From assembly GCF_006494815.1 (NCBI RefSeq), contig NZ_CP041091.1, positions 1,054,001 through 1,118,000 of the forward strand: a DNA stretch of 64,000 bases. The letters are read 5' to 3'. The DNA comes from Nocardioides sambongensis (GTDB lineage Bacteria; Actinomycetota; Actinomycetes; Propionibacteriales; Nocardioidaceae). Made by a program: the position numbers and the translations under genes. Below the pieces are notes generated by a model. The model did no database searches. It worked only from the letters and a program-made list of their open reading frames with translations, and was not told the DNA's origin. This document shows, piece after piece, positions 61,427-64,000 of the stretch. Each line of letters begins with the position of its first letter. Within the stretch, counting starts at the first letter, position 1.

Positions 61427-61972
61427 ATGGCGATCGTCCACGGATTCGACTCCCCGCAGCGCTTCGTCGCCGGCACCGTCGGTCGGCCCGGCGAGCGCAC
61501 GTTCTTCCTGCAGGCCAGCGAGGGCGCCCGGGTGGTGTCGGTCGCGCTGGAGAAGGAGCAGGTGGCGGCGCTGGCGGAGCGGGTCGACGAGCTGCTCGAC
61601 CAGGTGATGGCCGACTCCACCACGACGGCGGTGGTCCCGGCGATGGCGCCGCACGACCTGGTGGACGACGAGCCGTTGGAGCAGCCGATCGCGGAGGAGT
61701 TCCGCGCCGGCACGATGACCCTCTCCTGGGACCCGGAGGACGAGCGGGTGGTGATCGAGGTCTTCCCGGTGGGGGAGGAGCCCGACGAGGACGCCGAGCC
61801 GGCCGAGATGCTGGTGGTGCGGCTCGAGCCGGGTCAGGCCCGTGCGTTCGCGCAGCGAGCCGCGCGGGTGATCGAGGCCGGTCGACCCAGCTGCCCCTTC
61901 TGCGGCCAGCCGATCGACCCCGAGGGGCACCTGTGCGTGCGGGCCAACGGGTTCAAGCGCCGCGATCCGTGA
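61427..61972 (+). CDS. DUF3090 family protein
   Basis: A 181-residue actinobacterial protein of unknown function. It opens with VHGFDSPQRFVAGTVGRPGERTFFLQA in pattern, has an acidic middle, and ends with a zinc-ribbon-like C-x2-C-x9-C arrangement (CPFCGQPIDPEGHLC) near residue 163. It is nearly always next to the SCO1664-type gene and mshC. The conserved location suggests a shared process, not yet defined. Confidence 0.9.
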   Translation: MAIVHGFDSPQRFVAGTVGRPGERTFFLQASEGARVVSVALEKEQVAALAERVDELLDQVMADSTTTAVVPAMAPHDLVDDEPLEQPIAEEFRAGTMTLSWDPEDERVVIEVFPVGEEPDEDAEPAEMLVVRLEPGQARAFAQRAARVIEAGRPSCPFCGQPIDPEGHLCVRANGFKRRDP

Positions 61973-61997
61973 GCCGGGCACCCCGACGGAGGCTGCG

Positions 61998-62738
61998 GTG
62001 ACGCTCACCCTGAAGGGCCGGATCATGCCGGCCTCGAACGCCACCTTCCTCGCCGAGCTCGACGGCGTCGAGGTGGTCTACAAGCCGGTCGCGGGTGAAC
62101 GCCCGCTGTGGGACTTCCCGGACGAGACCCTGGCCCGGCGCGAGGTCGCGGCGTACCTGGTCTCGGAGGAGACCGGGTGGGACGTGGTGCCGCGCACCTG
62201 GATCGGGGAGGGGCCGCACGGCCCCGGCATGGTCCAGGAGTGGCAGACGGTGGTCGAGGACGACGAGCCGGTCACTCTGGTCGCCGAGGGCGAGGTGCCG
62301 GCCGGCTGGTGCGCCGTCTTCGACGGCTACGACGCCCAGGACCGGCCGATCACGCTGATCCACGAGGACACCGCCCCGCTGCGGCGGATGGCGCTCTTCG
62401 ACGTCGTGGTCAACAACGCCGACCGCAAGGGCGGGCACGTGCTGGCGATGCCGGCCGGCCACCGCTACGGCGTCGACCACGGGCTGACCTTCCACCACGA
62501 GCCGAAGCTCCGCACCGTGCTGTGGGGATGGGCCGCCGCGCCCCTCACCGTGCAGGAGCGAGACGTCCTCGAGCACCTGGCGGGCGCGGTGCGGGGCGAT
62601 CTCGGCCGCCGTCTCGCCGACCACCTGGTGGAGGAGGAGATCGAGGCCGTGGAGCGACGGATCCGAGCGCTGCGCGGCGCGGGCGTGCTGCCGGCGCCGA
62701 GCGGCGGCTGGCCCGCCATCCCCTGGCCGCCGTTCTGA
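61998..62738 (+). CDS. SCO1664 family protein (PI3/4-kinase-like fold)
   Basis: A 246-residue protein with a kinase-like core: N-terminal ATP-site strand VVYKPVAGERPLWDFP near residue 27 and the catalytic-loop-like ALFDVVVNNADRKGGHVL near residue 132 with the metal site YGVDHGLTFH. This resembles the phosphatidylinositol 3/4-kinase-like family. The substrate is unknown. GGAGG lies 5 nt before the GTG start. It sits between DUF3090 and mshC. Confidence 0.88.
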   Translation: MTLTLKGRIMPASNATFLAELDGVEVVYKPVAGERPLWDFPDETLARREVAAYLVSEETGWDVVPRTWIGEGPHGPGMVQEWQTVVEDDEPVTLVAEGEVPAGWCAVFDGYDAQDRPITLIHEDTAPLRRMALFDVVVNNADRKGGHVLAMPAGHRYGVDHGLTFHHEPKLRTVLWGWAAAPLTVQERDVLEHLAGAVRGDLGRRLADHLVEEEIEAVERRIRALRGAGVLPAPSGGWPAIPWPPF

Positions 62739-62756
62739 CCGCACCGGGTCGGCCAC

Positions 62757-62762
62757 TAGCAT
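62757..62762 (+). promoter_or_regulatory. -10 hexamer TAGCAT of mshC, leaderless start
   Basis: TAGCAT lies 6 nt before the mshC ATG at 62769. Confidence 0.5.
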
Positions 62763-62768
62763 CGGGGC

Positions 62769-64000
62769 ATGCGCGCTTGGTCCCCGGTCGAGATCCCCAC
62801 GCTCCCGGTGAGCGGCCCCGAGGTGTCGCTCCACGACACCTCCACCGGCGGACGGCTGACGTCGGCTCCGGTCGACGCGGCACGGATGTACGTCTGCGGG
62901 ATCACCCCCTACGACGCGACCCACATCGGTCACGCCAACACCTACCTGGCGTTCGACCTGCTCAACCGGGCCTGGCGCAGCGCCGGGCGGACGGTCCGTT
63001 TCGTCCAGAACGTCACCGACGTCGACGACCCGCTGCTGGAGCGCGCCGACAAGGTCGGGGTGGACTGGGTTGAGCTGGCCGAGCGGGAGACCGAGCTGTT
63101 CCGCCAGGACATGCAGGCGCTGCGGATCCTGCCCCCCGACGCCCTGGTCGGTGCGGTGGAGTCGATCCCGCTGGTGATCGACCTGATCCAGCGGCTGGAC
63201 GCCGCCGGAGCGATCTACCGCGTCGAGGACGACCTCTACTACTCGGTCGCGGCCGACCCCGCCTTCGGTGCGGAGTCGCACTACGACCGCGACACCATGC
63301 TGCGGTTCTTCGGCGAGCGGGGCGGCGACCCGGAGCGCGACGGCAAGAAGGACCCGCTCGACCCGGTCGTGTGGCGCGGCGAGCGACCCGGTGAGCCGGC
63401 CTGGGACAGCCCCTTCGGGCGCGGACGGCCCGGCTGGCACATCGAGTGCGCCGCCATCGCCCTGGAGCACCTGGGCACGACGTTCGACGTCCAGGGCGGC
63501 GGCAGCGACCTGGTGTTCCCGCACCACGAGATGTGTGCCGGACACGCGCAGGTCGCCGCCGGAGAGCCCTTCGCCCGGATCTACTCCCACGCGGGGATGG
63601 TCGGCTACGGCGGGGAGAAGATGTCGAAGTCGCTGGGCAACCTGGTCTTCGTCTCGGCCCTGCGCAACAGCGACATCGACCCGATGGCGGTCCGGCTCAC
63701 CCTGCTCCGTCACCACTACCGGACCGACTGGGAGTGGACCGACGAGCAGCTGTTCGCCGCGGTCGACGACCTGGCCACCTGGCGCCGGGCGTTCTCCCTG
63801 GGCGCCGGTGCCCCCGCGGCGCCGGTGGTCACCGAGGTGCTGGCCGCGCTCGGCGACGACCTCGACGCCCCGCGGGCCGTCGCCGCCATCGACGCCTGGG
63901 CGAAGGCGACCCTGGGCACCGACGGGCTGGCCGACACCAGCGACCCCGAGGCGGCGGCGACGCTGCTCCCGGTGCTCGACGCCGCTCTCGGCCTGGCCGT
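62769..64000 (+). CDS. mshC: Mycothiol ligase MshC (partial at the edge)
   Basis: The ATP-dependent ligase that joins cysteine to glucosaminyl-inositol in mycothiol synthesis. It is related to cysteinyl-tRNA synthetase: the HIGH signature is THIGHANTY near residue 53, the KMSKS loop is EKMSKSLGN near residue 284, and the zinc ligands are in YVCGITPYD (Cys near residue 42), [11 protein letters not shown] and the later HHEMCAGH. The window holds 410 codons, nearly the full length of the family, so only the last few residues are missing. This is the strongest actinobacterial marker here. Confidence 0.96.
   Translation, partial: MRAWSPVEIPTLPVSGPEVSLHDTSTGGRLTSAPVDAARMYVCGITPYDATHIGHANTYLAFDLLNRAWRSAGRTVRFVQNVTDVDDPLLERADKVGVDWVELAERETELFRQDMQALRILPPDALVGAVESIPLVIDLIQRLDAAGAIYRVEDDLYYSVAADPAFGAESHYDRDTMLRFFGERGGDPERDGKKDPLDPVVWRGERPGEPAWDSPFGRGRPGWHIECAAIALEHLGTTFDVQGGGSDLVFPHHEMCAGHAQVAAGEPFARIYSHAGMVGYGGEKMSKSLGNLVFVSALRNSDIDPMAVRLTLLRHHYRTDWEWTDEQLFAAVDDLATWRRAFSLGAGAPAAPVVTEVLAALGDDLDAPRAVAAIDAWAKATLGTDGLADTSDPEAAATLLPVLDAALGLA

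Overview
The window is high-GC chromosomal DNA from an actinobacterium. A mycothiol ligase (MshC), GuaB1, an InhA-type enoyl reductase, DUF3090 and SCO1664-type proteins, frequent GTG starts and many leaderless promoters all point that way; the gene set looks like Nocardioides or a close relative, which is an inference from family knowledge only. I see no phage, plasmid, insertion sequence or CRISPR array. There is one tRNA gene, tRNA-Leu(GAG).

Layout. 0-7 kb: ABC ATPase (cut by the edge), queA, an SDR with a MerR-type promoter, glpK-glpD, an atypical SDR and SURF1. 7-16 kb: moaA, an AbiEi/DUF559 protein, small conserved genes, dodecin, fabG-fabI, a SixA-like phosphatase, serB. 16-20 kb: ABC ATPase, NfeD, SPFH, TauE/SafE, an alpha/beta hydrolase. 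20-37 kb: an amine-nitrogen island with eutBC, a cupin, two tandem copies of a three-gene DmmA-like / reductase / DUF3445 N-demethylase module, a gamma-glutamylmethylamide-synthetase-like enzyme, an N-methylglutamate synthase-like trio, an FAD oxidase, an amidohydrolase, an XRE-cupin regulator and amtB. 37-44 kb: an FMN-dependent monooxygenase/reductase pair, a PEBP protein, siroheme synthase, a SpoU methyltransferase, a second AbiEi/DUF559 protein, def. 44-58 kb: two acyl-CoA dehydrogenases, galK, guaB1, a nucleosidase, HNH nuclease, tRNA-Leu, a Tat-exported lyase-like protein, TrpB-like enzyme, M23 and M20 peptidases. 58-64 kb: AKR, uppP, corA and the conserved histidine-phosphatase / DUF3090 / SCO1664 / mshC run.

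How the genes work together. The 20-37 kb island can plausibly release nitrogen from ethanolamine (EutBC) and from N-methylated amines: the DUF3445 modules remove methyl groups, the synthetase couples methylamine to glutamate, the MgsABC-like trio makes N-methylglutamate and the FAD enzyme would oxidise it. GlnR-like boxes in front of the synthetase and amtB suggest control by nitrogen limitation.

Three window-wide signals stand out. First, degenerate tandem repeats with a 22-bp period lie on both sides of each of the two AbiEi/DUF559 genes and begin at, or include, stop codons of neighbouring genes; I do not recognise them as a named element. Second, 24 start codons are preceded at 6-9 nt by a TANNNT hexamer, the geometry of leaderless transcription. 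Third, seven genes carry nine apparent one-base losses in G/C runs; most likely these are base-calling errors, not real pseudogenes.
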